NCBI RefSeq assembly: GCF_900142125.1
Contig: NZ_FQZT01000001.1
Coordinates: 372,001 to 436,000, forward strand
Origin: Malonomonas rubra DSM 5091
GTDB taxonomy: Bacteria; Desulfobacterota; Desulfuromonadia; Desulfuromonadales; Geopsychrobacteraceae
Reading direction: 5' to 3'
DNA length: 64,000 bases
Shown here: piece after piece, positions 1 to 9,547 of the stretch
How positions within the stretch are numbered: position 1 is the first letter of the stretch
How the letters are laid out: each line of letters starts with the position of its first letter
The notes under the pieces: model-generated
Told to the model about the DNA's origin: nothing
The model's input: the letters and a program-made list of their open reading frames with translations, nothing else
Databases searched by the model: none
Position numbers and translations under genes: made by a program

Positions 1-1139
1 AGCCGCTCACCCTCCTCCCTGACCAATTGCAGATGCTCTTTAAACTCTGCTTCCGAGAGCTTTTCATAGAAGGTCAGCGACAGGTCAACATAGCCCATGA
101 TCGATGTCAGTGGCGTTTTCAGTTCGTGAGAGAGGTTGCATACCAGGCGGGTCCGGGCACGGTTCATCCGCACCAGTTCATCGTTTGTCCGCTCAAGAGT
201 TGCCGCTTGTGAACGCAAACTGTTAACCAGTTCGAAGTTTTCCATTGCCAGGGCAACCTGATTGGCAATCGCCACAAGCAAATTCTGATCTTCAAGGTCG
301 AACGACCCGCCGGAACGCTTGTTGTTAACGTTGATAACACCGACGATCTCGTCCCGCACCACAATCGGTACCGACAACAGTGACTGGTCCTTGTAGCGTT
401 TCCCCCCGACATGACCTTCAAAGCGGCTGTCGTGATCGATGTTAGAGATCAACACAGGCTCACGGCTGGCGAAAACGTGTCCGGAAATACCTTCACCCGA
501 CGCGACACGGACAGTATTAACAATTTCTTCAGACAATCCACGCGCAGCAGCGATGTGTAACAAACCATCGTCTTCTACCAGCATCAGCGATGCGACCTCA
601 ACATCTGCAGAATCGACAATTGAGTCCAGAATCAGATCGAACAACTCCTGCAGATCACTGCCAGAGCTGGCCGTCTCACCGATCTTTTTCAGCAGAACCA
701 GGTCTCCCATGCGGCGCTGTGCTTCCAGGCGAGCCCTGCTCTGGTTGACCGCGTGCCGATAAGCATCCAGCCCCTGATTGACAGCTTCCAGCACTTCTTC
801 CTGGGTAAACGGCTTGACCAGGTAATCGAGAGCTCGCTCACGCAGCACTTCACGGGCGATATTAAAATCTTCCTGCCCCGAAATCATGATCACTTGTATT
901 TCCGGGGTGTGCTGTTTGATCATCCGCAAGACTTCAACACCGTTGATATCCGGCAGCGCGACATCACAGAAAACCAGAGCGATATCTTCCCGGTCCAGAA
1001 TCTCCGTCACCTGACCACCAGTTTCCGAGCGAATAACCCGATAGCCTCGACTTTCCAGAATATCCTGCAGCAAATCGAGAATCAGCGGAACGTCGTCGAT
1101 CAACAAGATGGCTTGTTCAATCTGTGCTTGCTCTGTCAT
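1..1139 (-). CDS. Hybrid response regulator / GAF / histidine kinase (C-terminus cut by window edge)
   Basis: Reading from the ATG at 1139, an open frame runs off the window start, giving about 379 visible codons. The first ~120 residues are a receiver domain: acidic pair Asp15-Asp16, probable phospho-acceptor Asp59 in FCDVALP, and the conserved Lys in VKPF. A GAF-like domain follows (about 150-300), and then a HisKA dimerisation box NLSHELKTPL with the phospho-His near residue 338. The ATP-binding domain must lie outside the window. An N-terminal receiver followed by GAF and kinase suggests a phosphorelay intermediate. The gene starts 22 nt after secA with no visible terminator, so co-transcription is likely. 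The ligand is unknown. Confidence 0.85.
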   Translation of the reverse strand, partial: MTEQAQIEQAILLIDDVPLILDLLQDILESRGYRVIRSETGGQVTEILDREDIALVFCDVALPDINGVEVLRMIKQHTPEIQVIMISGQEDFNIAREVLRERALDYLVKPFTQEEVLEAVNQGLDAYRHAVNQSRARLEAQRRMGDLVLLKKIGETASSGSDLQELFDLILDSIVDSADVEVASLMLVEDDGLLHIAAARGLSEEIVNTVRVASGEGISGHVFASREPVLISNIDHDSRFEGHVGGKRYKDQSLLSVPIVVRDEIVGVINVNNKRSGGSFDLEDQNLLVAIANQVALAMENFELVNSLRSQAATLERTNDELVRMNRARTRLVCNLSHELKTPLTSIMGYVDLSLTFYEKLSEAEFKEHLQLVREEGER

Positions 1140-1160
1140 AAGTTCTTATCCGTAGCGAGG

Positions 1161-3851
1161 CTATTTACCGCAACATTTTTTGTACTTCTTGCCACTCCCA
1201 CAAGGGCAGTCATCATTTCGCCCAATTTTATCTTCATCGCGTTTCGTCGGTTTGCGCCCCTCGTCTTCACCACCAACTCGATTTAACGCAACCTTCTGTC
1301 TACGTTGTTCAGCTTCCATTTGCTGGACATCTTCTTCACGCGCCAGCTGGATGTGGAACAGCTTCTGCACAACGTCTTGGCGAATCCGTCCCATCATCTC
1401 CATGAAGAGGCTGTAAGCTTCACGCTTATATTCTTCTTTCGGGTTCTTCTGGCCGTAACTTCTCAGGCCAATACCCTCTTTCAGATGATCGACAGCAAGC
1501 AGATGTTCTTTCCACTTAGCATCAATCGCCTGCAACAACAGAACCCGCATCAAGTGAGTCATCAGAGGCGGGGTAAAATCTTCTTCCTTGTACTCAAAGC
1601 GGCCCTCAACCTGTTGTTTCAGAAATTGCTCCAGATCAACCCGCTTAACGCTGGCTTGATCGATCTGGCCAAGATCTAGAAGGAAAGCAAACTGGTTACT
1701 GAAGTCTTCCACCAACCGCGGCCAATCCCACTCGCTCGCAGTTGTTTTCTCGGGGCAGAAGGTCGCAACGATATCTTCAACCATTTCGTTACAGATGCCG
1801 AAGATCGTCTCTTTAAGCTGTTCACCGCCAAGCACTTCACGGCGCTGAGTGTAAATAACCTCACGCTGACGGTTCATGACATCATCATATTCGAGCAGGT
1901 GTTTCCGAATGTCAAAGTTGTGCGCCTCAACCTTCTTCTGCGCGTTTTCGATCGCTTTGCTGATCATGCCGTGCTCGATCGGCTCTCCTTCCGGTATTTT
2001 CAGCTTATCCATGACAAAAGCAACTCGCTGAGAACCGAAAATCCGCAACAAATCATCTTCGAGACTCAGGTAAAAACGACTTTTCCCTGGATCGCCCTGG
2101 CGGCCAGAACGGCCACGCAGCTGATTATCAATACGACGAGACTCATGCCGTTCGGTACCAAGGATATAAAGGCCACCCGCCTCAAGGACCTCCTGCTTTT
2201 CCGCTTTGCAGCGTTCCTCGTAAAGAGGCAATAACTCCTGAAACCGGGACTCCGGATCGGCGGCATTGGCTGCCTCTGCACGCGCCATCATCTCGGGATT
2301 ACCGCCGAGAACAATATCGGTACCGCGACCTGCCATGTTTGTGGCAATGGTGACAGCTCCTTTGCGGCCTGCCTGGGCAACGATAAACGCTTCTCGCTCA
2401 TGCTGCTTAGCGTTCAAAACATTGTGCGGAACACCACGTTTTTTCAGCAGCGTAGAAAGGACCTCCGATTTATCGATGGTGATAGTACCGACCAATACCG
2501 GCTGGCCATTTTTATGGCACTCGGCGATATCTTCGATTGCTGCGAGAAACTTCTCTTTCTCAGTCTTGTAAATCACATCCGACATGTCTTTGCGTTGCAA
2601 CGGCTTGTTGGTCGGGATAACCGCAACTTCGAGGTTGTAAATCTCATTGAACTCGGCAGCTTCGGTATCTGCAGTACCGGTCATTCCCGCTAACTTTTCG
2701 TACATGCGGAAATAATTCTGGAAAGTGATACTGGCCAGCGTCTGATTTTCACTGGCGATTTTTACTTTCTCCTTGGCTTCTACCGCTTGATGCAGACCAT
2801 CGCTCCAGCGCCGTCCCGGCATCAAACGTCCGGTAAACTCATCAACGATCTGCACTTCCCCTTCCTTGACCACATAATCGACATCACGTTTGAACAAAGA
2901 ATGCGCTTTCAGCGCCTGGTTGATGTGGTGCAGCAGGGTCATGTTTTGCGGCTCGTACAGATTCTCGATCTTGAGGATCTTCTCAACCTTGGCCACACCG
3001 GCCTCGGTCAACGCTGCAGACTTCGCTTTTTCATCGACGGTGTAGTCGCCGGTGTGGGTTTTAGTTGCCTGGCCAATTTTGCCGTCGCGCGATTCTGTCG
3101 TTTCACCTTGTTGCAAGCGCGGAATAACCTGATCTGCCAAGAGATAAAGATCACTGGAAGTTTGACTGGGGCCTGAGATAATCAAGGGAGTCCGTGCTTC
3201 GTCAACCAGAATGGAATCGACCTCGTCGACGATGGCATAATGCAACGGCCGCTGCACATACTCCTCAAGGTCGAACTTCATGTTGTCACGCAGATAATCG
3301 AAACCAAACTCATTGTTTGTGCCGTAGGTGATGTCGGCGTTATAGGCGGCTTTGCGCTGCTCGTCGTCTAACCCATGAACGATGCAGCCGACTGTGAGGC
3401 CAAGGAAGGTGTAAAGCTTACCCATCCATTCAGCATCACGCTTAGCCAGGTAATCGTTGACGGTAACAACGTGAACCCCTTTGCCGAGCAGGGCATTCAG
3501 GTATACAGCCAGGGTCGCCACCAGGGTTTTACCTTCACCTGTCTTCATTTCCGCTATTTTGCCAGCATTCAGCACCATGCCACCGATCAACTGAACATCG
3601 AAATGGCGCATGCCGAGAACCCTTTTACCGGCCTCTCTGACGACGGCAAAGGCTTCTACCTGAATTTTTTCCAGGGTTTCTCCAGCAGCAAGGCGCTGAC
3701 GGAAATCAACCGTTTTCTCTTTTAACTGAGTATCACTAAGGGTTTCAAACTCCTGTTCAAGCGCATTGATTTTTTCAACCAGCGGCTGAAGCCGTTTCAA
3801 TTCACGGTCATTTTTACTACCAACAATTTTTTTTACCAGAGCACCGATCAT
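1161..3851 (-). CDS. secA: Preprotein translocase ATPase SecA
   Basis: This is the motor ATPase of the Sec translocon, driving export of unfolded preproteins through SecYEG. It has Walker A (GEGKT), the DEVD box ([13 protein letters not shown]), the helicase-like motifs NMAGRGTDI and [11 protein letters not shown], and a C-terminal zinc-binding tail [13 protein letters not shown] typical of SecB-interacting SecA. I chose the ATG at 3851, giving 896 residues, because the [11 protein letters not shown] start matches the family; an extension to 3890 only adds 13 unlikely residues. GGAG lies 12 nt upstream, slightly long spacing. The neighbouring cytochromes and lipoproteins all depend on Sec, but the gene is housekeeping and not specific to them. 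Confidence 0.98.
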   Translation of the reverse strand: MIGALVKKIVGSKNDRELKRLQPLVEKINALEQEFETLSDTQLKEKTVDFRQRLAAGETLEKIQVEAFAVVREAGKRVLGMRHFDVQLIGGMVLNAGKIAEMKTGEGKTLVATLAVYLNALLGKGVHVVTVNDYLAKRDAEWMGKLYTFLGLTVGCIVHGLDDEQRKAAYNADITYGTNNEFGFDYLRDNMKFDLEEYVQRPLHYAIVDEVDSILVDEARTPLIISGPSQTSSDLYLLADQVIPRLQQGETTESRDGKIGQATKTHTGDYTVDEKAKSAALTEAGVAKVEKILKIENLYEPQNMTLLHHINQALKAHSLFKRDVDYVVKEGEVQIVDEFTGRLMPGRRWSDGLHQAVEAKEKVKIASENQTLASITFQNYFRMYEKLAGMTGTADTEAAEFNEIYNLEVAVIPTNKPLQRKDMSDVIYKTEKEKFLAAIEDIAECHKNGQPVLVGTITIDKSEVLSTLLKKRGVPHNVLNAKQHEREAFIVAQAGRKGAVTIATNMAGRGTDIVLGGNPEMMARAEAANAADPESRFQELLPLYEERCKAEKQEVLEAGGLYILGTERHESRRIDNQLRGRSGRQGDPGKSRFYLSLEDDLLRIFGSQRVAFVMDKLKIPEGEPIEHGMISKAIENAQKKVEAHNFDIRKHLLEYDDVMNRQREVIYTQRREVLGGEQLKETIFGICNEMVEDIVATFCPEKTTASEWDWPRLVEDFSNQFAFLLDLGQIDQASVKRVDLEQFLKQQVEGRFEYKEEDFTPPLMTHLMRVLLLQAIDAKWKEHLLAVDHLKEGIGLRSYGQKNPKEEYKREAYSLFMEMMGRIRQDVVQKLFHIQLAREEDVQQMEAEQRRQKVALNRVGGEDEGRKPTKRDEDKIGRNDDCPCGSGKKYKKCCGK

Positions 3852-3957
3852 ATTCGAAGATAACTCCACGGCCCGTAGAAACAGGCACATGCTAAAGGTT
3901 TGGAATGGATTGCATCAGAGTAAACCTGCAGAAAAACTACTGGCTACAATGGCCGGC

Positions 3958-3987
3958 ATAGTAGCACAGTAAAAGTCGGACTCACAA
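3958..3987 (-). promoter_or_regulatory. Candidate sigma70 promoter for secA
   Basis: On the minus strand, TTGTGA (3982-3987) and TACTAT (3958-3963) are separated by 18 nt. Each hexamer matches 4 of 6 consensus positions. It lies about 110 nt before the secA start. This is a weak pattern match only. Confidence 0.3.
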
Positions 3988-4071
3988 GCGGAATGAACGC
4001 TAATATGCCGAGTTTATGGGGTTTACAGGGAAAGGCTCAGAATAAAAGAAAGGGAAAGAAAAAGTGTAAAA

Positions 4072-4938
4072 TTAAAGACTCTTGCGTGGATTGATCGGCA
4101 CACCGTTTAGCTGAACTTCATAATGCACATGTGGGCCGGTTGAAACACCAGTGTTACCAACCTCAGCTATCTTGTCGCCGCGCTTGATACGCATTCCTCG
4201 CTTGGCCAGGTTTTTGGAATTATGCGCATAAAGAGTCCGGTAGCCATAACCATGATCGATAATAACCGTTTTTCCGTAGCTTCTGGAGAACTCGACACGC
4301 GCAACGACACCATCAGCCGTGGCAAAGATTGGCGTGCCAGTATTTGCTGCAATATCAATACCTTCGTGGAAACGACGACCGTGTCCAATTGGGGCCTGGC
4401 GCATACCGAAATAGGAGGTAATCCAGCCTTTGGTCGGCCACCCGTTCGGAGTTGCCCGACTCACGGAAACCCGATCAGACAGCAGGCTCCGAACATCTTC
4501 CTGACTCTTACGCCTCAACTCAATAGCAACCTGCAACTGGCTGATCTGCTTCTGAAGCTCGTCAATGGCGAGGTCAGAGTCTTGTTCTGGGATACCGCCC
4601 ATTGCAATCGGGACAGCTTTTGGCTCAATGTCGAAGTCAGCCAACTGCAAAACACGCGCTTCGCTTTCAGCAAGGCCAGCCAACTCCTCACGCATCAGCT
4701 CTACATCGGTGGCTAGCTGCTGAAGGCCATGTCGTTGCTCAGCATTCGCTAAGCGCAAACGGCGCAATTCTTCAGCATCAATCTGGAAATTGAAGTAGGA
4801 ATAAACAAAAAAAGAAAGGATACCCAAAAAGACCAGACATGTCGTCAAAACAAAACCTACTGTCCCACGTCGCACCTTTATGCGATGGGCTTTTTCCCCA
4901 TTTTCTGGGATAACCATGACAGTAAAACGTTTAGACAC
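4072..4938 (-). CDS. Membrane-anchored M23 peptidase (murein hydrolase-like)
   Basis: This 288-residue protein has a short cytoplasmic N-terminus, one membrane helix (about residues 28-50), a coiled-coil stretch (about 55-150) and a C-terminal LytM/M23 domain. The zinc-binding motifs are intact: HEGID with upstream RRF, and HVHYE near the end. Enzymes of this family cleave peptidoglycan cross-bridges in the periplasm or activate other hydrolases, and coiled-coil M23 proteins often act in cell separation. The start is GTG at 4938 with GGAG six bases upstream. The gene stands alone between secA and an AT-rich gap. Substrate and division role are inferred from the family. Confidence 0.88.
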   Translation of the reverse strand: MSKRFTVMVIPENGEKAHRIKVRRGTVGFVLTTCLVFLGILSFFVYSYFNFQIDAEELRRLRLANAEQRHGLQQLATDVELMREELAGLAESEARVLQLADFDIEPKAVPIAMGGIPEQDSDLAIDELQKQISQLQVAIELRRKSQEDVRSLLSDRVSVSRATPNGWPTKGWITSYFGMRQAPIGHGRRFHEGIDIAANTGTPIFATADGVVARVEFSRSYGKTVIIDHGYGYRTLYAHNSKNLAKRGMRIKRGDKIAEVGNTGVSTGPHVHYEVQLNGVPINPRKSL

Positions 4939-5255
4939 AATCGCTCCAATCTTTAAGATTTTTTTAATTTAAAGAAGGCAAATTAAAAAGTCAAGTGTTT
5001 TCCAAATGTACTATGCTGAAAAACCAGCATCTCAAACCCCTAAAAAACTGATCAAACTTGTGCCAATTTTCGAGAAGTTTAAGCAAACGAACGTTGCAAT
5101 GGACATTTGTCAAACAAAAAGGAAAAGCGAGACTGAAAACTCAAGAAACTCCTCAGAAGTTCGAAAAACTCTTTTACACTGACCACTTCCTTCAAGGCAA
5201 CCAATTTTTCAACTCATAAAACAAATCAACCTTATATGCCTGCAAACTCGGCGAA
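4939..5255. other. AT-rich intergenic region, no gene seen
   Basis: No credible gene is seen in 317 bases. A small inverted repeat, ATGCTG/CAGCAT (5013-5030), is present without a T-run, so it is not a clear terminator. The stretch presumably holds the promoter of the M23 peptidase gene and the 3' end of the HAMP-protein transcript. I could not identify a convincing promoter. Confidence 0.5.
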
Positions 5256-5807
5256 TCAGGTGATTAACTTTGCAATCAGTTCCTTCTGGCGCTGCATCAA
5301 TTCTGAAACTTTTGCATCATCATTGTCGAGATAGGCCTTCTCCAACTCCATGCAAACAGCCTTTGCCTCATGCACCTGGACACGCAGCGAGAACGTTGCC
5401 TTATTCACATTTTCCGCTAGATCTTTCAGTCTATCTTTGTCACGCAGCTTGATATTAGTCGTCAGATCTCCGTCACCGATTTTCTCCAAAGACTGCTCAA
5501 TACGATAGATCGGACCAGCAATTTTCTGTGGAAGAAAAAGTGAGAGCACTACGCCAACCACCAAACTAACTACTGAACCGGCAAAGACAACTGGCAGGAG
5601 CAAGTCACTGACACGACGAATTTTGACATGTGCGGTAAAAAAGGAGTCAACCACTTCCTGCCTGGCGTAAAAATAAAGAATAATCGCTGCAACGACAGAG
5701 CTGATCGCAACAGCGAGCAAAACCTGTTTCAGCATCCAGCTTTGGAATTCTTTTTTTACCTTCAGGTTTAATTTTTTCCGGTCTTTACGAGAGCCATTTT
5801 CTGCCAT
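5256..5807 (-). CDS. Two-TM HAMP-domain protein without an output domain
   Basis: This 183-residue inner-membrane protein has a basic N-terminus, a first membrane helix (about residues 30-46), a short periplasmic loop (about 40 residues), a second helix (about 72-92) and then a HAMP domain (IAGPIYRIEQSLEKIGDGDL region), ending in a short helical tail. There is no kinase, cyclase or methyl-accepting domain. HAMP normally relays a signal to an output module, so the partner must be another protein or the protein acts by dimerising. The start at 5807 was chosen for its GGAGG five bases upstream; an upstream Met at 5822 is possible. It begins 35 nt after the pentaheme gene, so the two are probably co-transcribed and may be functionally linked to it. 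Confidence 0.8.
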   Translation of the reverse strand: MAENGSRKDRKKLNLKVKKEFQSWMLKQVLLAVAISSVVAAIILYFYARQEVVDSFFTAHVKIRRVSDLLLPVVFAGSVVSLVVGVVLSLFLPQKIAGPIYRIEQSLEKIGDGDLTTNIKLRDKDRLKDLAENVNKATFSLRVQVHEAKAVCMELEKAYLDNDDAKVSELMQRQKELIAKLIT

Positions 5808-5842
5808 CAGAACCTCCGGCATCCAATTGATAAGTTCCTACT

Positions 5843-7045
5843 TCAATAGTTCGTATGACATCCTCTGCACAAGTCCGATCTTTTAGATTTGCGCAAACGA
5901 TACTCGTTATCTGAGGCATGCGGCACATGGCATGTCATGCAACTCATAGTTCCATCGGGCAATAGCTTATACTCTGCCGGGATAACCATACCTGAGCGCG
6001 CCCTCACCTTAATGGGGTGAGAATACTCTTCCTGCACGTCATAATGACATGTTCTGCAGACAGTTATGTTGGTTTCAAACGCACTCTTCAATATAGGATG
6101 CGAAAAACCACCCCCGACATTAACTTTTCTGGTCGCTTGAGTTTTATCGCTTACCTTGCCCTGACGACCCAATGATACCGAAACTGGCCGATCAGCCTTT
6201 ATAACGAAGAGGAAATCTTCAGCCAGGCGAAAAAGCGTCCAATCAAGGTTAATATCAGTAGATGAAGCACTATACCCGCTCCTGACAACCGAAGTATCCC
6301 AAAAAGATTTATCGGTCGAGAAAGTCATTACCGGGGATGCAGTTTCGTTATCAAACAGATCACGCGAAATTATTTGATACCGGTAAGTTTTACCGGAAGA
6401 CAGGCCAAGAAGATTGCTACTGTGGTGTGTCGCCAATTGGCGCACAACCTCGACGGAATCCAAAGAACCGACACCATAGCGGATCTCCGCGTCGGTATAT
6501 TCATCGGTCTCCCACTGCAATGTTACAGTAGTGCTTATGCTACGACGGACCCCACTCACCCGGATGTTCATCTGCTTGGGTGGTTTCTGTTCAGGATCTT
6601 TTTGGGGCAACTTTGAAAGAACAGGAGTAGCAACCTCCAGCAATGAACTGCGACGGCGGCCATCAGACGCGTTCAAAAAAAGGTTACCATTTAGCTCCTC
6701 TGATGACATGCGAAACCAATGCTCCTGCATCCGCCCAGGGCTTTTCCAAAACCAGTTTATCTTCTGTTTTTTCTTTTTTTTCTCAACGAGAGGTGATTTT
6801 TTTTCCGGAGTCTCTATCTTCGCATTGACTAAATGGCATTTCTCACACCCGTCTTTAACAACAGGTCGATGCACAACATCCCGTTGCCGACTACCGGCAA
6901 CAATATCTTCATGACACCCGACACATCTACTGGCAGCAGAAATTTCAGAGCCGAACGACAAAACAAACAAGACAACAACAAAAAAATGCAATCCACTCTT
7001 TTTGCTCAATTGCATCTCCAAATCGGCAACAGCACAAGCAGACAT
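5843..7045 (-). CDS. Pentaheme c-type cytochrome with fibronectin-III-like domain
   Basis: A 400-residue exported protein with five CXXCH motifs: CVGCH and CEKCH near the N-terminus, CRTCH, CMTCH and CRGCH near the C-terminus. Between them lie a Lys-rich linker and a beta-sandwich segment (about residues 165-245) with fibronectin-III-like patterns (TTVTLQWETDEYTDAEIRYG). The signal peptide ends near SEISAAS. The ATG at 7045 has GGAGG three bases upstream; a TTG at 7009 also has well-spaced GGAG and would trim the n-region. It sits behind the OmcS-like pair but has its own promoter candidate and an upstream terminator. A periplasmic electron carrier with a protein-binding domain is the likely role. 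Confidence 0.85.
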   Translation of the reverse strand: MSACAVADLEMQLSKKSGLHFFVVVLFVLSFGSEISAASRCVGCHEDIVAGSRQRDVVHRPVVKDGCEKCHLVNAKIETPEKKSPLVEKKKKKQKINWFWKSPGRMQEHWFRMSSEELNGNLFLNASDGRRRSSLLEVATPVLSKLPQKDPEQKPPKQMNIRVSGVRRSISTTVTLQWETDEYTDAEIRYGVGSLDSVEVVRQLATHHSSNLLGLSSGKTYRYQIISRDLFDNETASPVMTFSTDKSFWDTSVVRSGYSASSTDINLDWTLFRLAEDFLFVIKADRPVSVSLGRQGKVSDKTQATRKVNVGGGFSHPILKSAFETNITVCRTCHYDVQEEYSHPIKVRARSGMVIPAEYKLLPDGTMSCMTCHVPHASDNEYRLRKSKRSDLCRGCHTNY

Positions 7046-7097
7046 CCCCCTCCGCTTGCATCAGAAAATTTAAAATCAACCAAGGAACCTTAAAGAT

Positions 7098-7114
7098 AGC
7101 AAAGCAGGAACCAG
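7098..7114 (-). promoter_or_regulatory. Candidate sigma54 (-24/-12) promoter for the pentaheme cytochrome gene
   Basis: On the minus strand CTGGTTCCTGCTTTGCT has the invariant GG-N10-GC geometry with good TTGCT at -12 and CTGG at -24; the middle of the -24 box (CAC) is poorly matched. It lies about 53 nt before the ATG at 7045. RpoN control of cytochrome genes is known in Geobacter. This is pattern reading only. Confidence 0.45.
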
Positions 7115-7144
7115 CGTACAAGCAGTGTTGTCAATCATAGCAGG

Positions 7145-7180
7145 CAAAAAATTGGCCAGCTGAAATTCAGCTGGCCAATT
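7145..7180 (-). terminator. Rho-independent terminator after the OmcS-like pair
   Basis: Perfect 15-bp inverted repeat arms (7150-7164 and 7166-7180, built around GGCCAGCTGAA). On the minus strand the stem is followed directly by a T-run (the A-run at 7145-7150 read in reverse). It lies 26 nt after the stop at 7206 and closes the OmcS-like transcript. Confidence 0.9.
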
Positions 7181-7205
7181 CCCCACAGAACAAATAAGTA
7201 GAACC

Positions 7206-8327
7206 CTATTGGGTATTATCACCATCTTTTGCGGTGTGGCAGCGGAAACAGCCAGTGTTTACAAGGCTTGCACCCGCTTGACCTACTGTCATATTGGTCG
7301 TGTAATCCCAACGCAGCAGATCATCATTGTTCGATCCGTGCGCACGATGGCAGGAAAGGCAGGTCACAATCTGCTCAGTATAATCCCCAACCGCAGCCGT
7401 TTCATCCATACCAGTGAGGGTGTTTACGCCAATCGGCGCCTCAACATCATACACATACAGCGCGTACTCACCACCGAGGCCCTTCATGTCTATATCTGTC
7501 GGGTGCCGTAACCACGGGCTTGCTGTGCCACCCGCAGAGATACCATCATCAGCACCTTCACCGTCACGCAAGTGGAAGTTACCGTGACACTGAGCACAAA
7601 GCTCACTGATTGTCGTGTTATCGGTATCACCGACAGCACCATAATAAACATTATGGTTAGAGTTAGTTTCAACCCAGGTGCTCGAACTATCCATCTCAAT
7701 ACCCTGGATAGTCTTAAGGAATCTGTAACTCTCACCGACAGATGCAGTGCTACCGCCTACCGCGGTGCCATCGTTACCCGCGTTTGTATGATGAGCCCCC
7801 TGCAAAGCATCAAACTTATCAGCGTAATCGTGATCGCCATGGCAACCATACGTTCCAGCACAAGTAAGTTGATTAGTTGCCCAATCGGTGCCGAGAGTAC
7901 CAGTATTAGCGTTACCTGCAGTGGTCGTGGTCCAGCCCGGAGGAGTTGTCAAAGTGACATCCGCATCTATCCCCAAGTCCGAAACGTTGTGTCCCTTGGG
8001 ATCGTCTTCCGTACCGTTTCCAGCAACCCAGTAAAAGGAACCACCGGGCAGCACATTAGCTGCAACCGACACATTAACCTGCGGGATCGCGCCACCAAGA
8101 GCAGTATTTGCAGTTGCATCCGCGTGACAACCACCACAGCTCGCACCGCGCAGCAGCATACCACCAGCAGTAGCACTGGAGTTGAAGGTCATCACGGCAT
8201 TGTCCTGGCTGTTGTGCATGGTGTGGCAGTTAACACATGCACCAGTAACAGCAAAAACATTGCCGGCTGCAAACAGTAGCGCAGCTAGCCCAAACATGGC
8301 AGCAAACAACTTCATTCTCAATTTCAT
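7206..8327 (-). CDS. OmcS-like hexaheme extracellular cytochrome (paralog A)
   Basis: The 373-residue secreted protein starts ATG at 8327 with GGAGG seven bases upstream and a clear signal peptide ending near NVFA. Five CXXCH motifs (CVNCH, CGGCH, CAQCH, CLSCH, CFRCH) plus one CX5CH (CAGTYGCH, followed by GDH) line up in order with the six hemes of Geobacter OmcS. Shared landmarks are CHTMHNS at heme 1, PGGSFYWV, KGHNV, SYRFL, LRHP and CLSCHRAH. OmcS polymerises into heme-stacked extracellular nanowires; assignment here is by motif order recalled from memory, not alignment. It follows paralog B by 80 nt and ends before a strong terminator. The atypical CX5CH is shared with the paralog at 11345-12424. 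Confidence 0.85.
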   Translation of the reverse strand: MKLRMKLFAAMFGLAALLFAAGNVFAVTGACVNCHTMHNSQDNAVMTFNSSATAGGMLLRGASCGGCHADATANTALGGAIPQVNVSVAANVLPGGSFYWVAGNGTEDDPKGHNVSDLGIDADVTLTTPPGWTTTTAGNANTGTLGTDWATNQLTCAGTYGCHGDHDYADKFDALQGAHHTNAGNDGTAVGGSTASVGESYRFLKTIQGIEMDSSSTWVETNSNHNVYYGAVGDTDNTTISELCAQCHGNFHLRDGEGADDGISAGGTASPWLRHPTDIDMKGLGGEYALYVYDVEAPIGVNTLTGMDETAAVGDYTEQIVTCLSCHRAHGSNNDDLLRWDYTTNMTVGQAGASLVNTGCFRCHTAKDGDNTQ

Positions 8328-8407
8328 CTCCTTACCTCCGTTTCTGGTCTTGCCAAAACCTCCCGCCGACCACCCGTTGGCCTGCGGCTTTACCTCCAAA
8401 AAGTTTA

Positions 8408-9547
8408 TCAATCAGCGATTCCATCTTTCGCTGTATGACAAGCAAAGCACCCACATTCACTGTCTGTCGACCCATTCACACAGGTATCATAATTCCATCT
8501 CAGCATATTTGGTTGAGACGAACCATGTGGTCGATGACAAGAAATACAGGTAACTATACCCTGGCCAGCAGCGGTTACGTCTTCATAGGCAACCGGCGCA
8601 AGCGCGGTATAAATGTAATTTGCATACTCTCCGGTTTCCGGCAGCACAACATCTGACGGATGGCGTATCCAGGCACCAGAAGCATCCATCATCCCACCGT
8701 CCGAATCGTTCTTTTCGTGATGAAAATTTGAATGACACCCGCTACAAAAAGCTCCGATGCTGTTATAAGGAACATTGCCGTTACCTGTTGCAGACATATA
8801 CTGAACCGTTGTTCCCTTATAGGTATTGTGGCTGGCTCCTGGACTTTGCTCCCAATTAGGATCTTCCAGGCCAGTCACCCCTTCTAAAGACATCAATGAA
8901 TCACGGGACAGGTCCGGATTGCGAGCCGCTGTCATTGCTGCACCGCTAAGAAAACGGTACCAACCATCGCCACTGTCAACAGCATCAGTCGAATTTCCAT
9001 CGTCCTGGTGGTGAGCCGGGTAATGGCAACCCCGACAACCGCTTGTTGATGTCGCCAGTGTTCCGTGACAATCATCACAGCCTGCTCCACCAACACCACC
9101 TCCAGGAGCAAAGCTCAAAGTACTATCTGCAGGGTTCGCTCTCAGCCCATAAACATTGTGACCCTTGTCATCATCACCGTCAGCAACCCAGAAAAAGTTA
9201 CCGCCAGCCAAAACATTCGAACTGCTACCACCTGGCTCGGGCGGGTCTGTTGGCTCAGAGCCTGTCAGCACAATTGGAATCCGAATAGCCCCAGACTCAA
9301 CGATCGTGGAACTACCTTCCATATTGCTATGGCATCCCAAACAATCAGAATTCAGCAAAGTCACCTGAGCAGTTCCCAAAGGGTCTCCATCTTTATCCCG
9401 GGCAACATCTTGCCCATCCTGGCTATTGTGTATTGTATGGCAGTTAACACAGTCACCAGTAACAGCTGCAGGGGCAATATCAACGCACAAAGCCCCCAGA
9501 ACAAGCAGCACCAAGCCTAGTACCACTCCCCCTTGTGACGTTTTCAT
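8408..9547 (-). CDS. OmcS-like heptaheme extracellular cytochrome (paralog B)
   Basis: This 379-residue secreted protein carries seven CXXCH motifs: CVNCH, CLGCH, CDDCH, CRGCH, CSGCH, CISCH, CFACH. Its landmarks (CHTIHNS, GGNFFWV, KGHNV, WYRFL, IRHPSD, CISCHRPHGS, CFACHTAKDG) match paralogs A and C. Where these have a single CX5CH, this protein has CDDCH plus CRGCHYPAHH, so the central heme region differs. Start ATG 9547 has AGGG about nine bases upstream; a TTG at 9556 is less likely. It is the first gene of a two-gene transcript with paralog A. Predicted site is the cell exterior, and the probable role is filament subunit or terminal reductase. Confidence 0.85.
   Translation of the reverse strand: MKTSQGGVVLGLVLLVLGALCVDIAPAAVTGDCVNCHTIHNSQDGQDVARDKDGDPLGTAQVTLLNSDCLGCHSNMEGSSTIVESGAIRIPIVLTGSEPTDPPEPGGSSSNVLAGGNFFWVADGDDDKGHNVYGLRANPADSTLSFAPGGGVGGAGCDDCHGTLATSTSGCRGCHYPAHHQDDGNSTDAVDSGDGWYRFLSGAAMTAARNPDLSRDSLMSLEGVTGLEDPNWEQSPGASHNTYKGTTVQYMSATGNGNVPYNSIGAFCSGCHSNFHHEKNDSDGGMMDASGAWIRHPSDVVLPETGEYANYIYTALAPVAYEDVTAAGQGIVTCISCHRPHGSSQPNMLRWNYDTCVNGSTDSECGCFACHTAKDGIAD

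Noticed and set aside
3375-3725. Plus-strand open frames inside secA
   Set aside because: Shadow frames of secA with no ribosome site or family pattern.
5060-5065. Minus-strand TGGCAC resembling a sigma54 -24 box before the M23 peptidase gene
   Set aside because: The following TTGA is at the wrong distance and the invariant GC at -12 is missing.
7150-7180. Palindrome as a recombination or attachment site
   Set aside because: Its T-run and position after the stop codon explain it as a terminator.
7572-8279. 235-codon open frame opposite the OmcS-like paralog A
   Set aside because: Antisense of Thr/Gly-rich cytochrome codons; repeats of low complexity and no domain.
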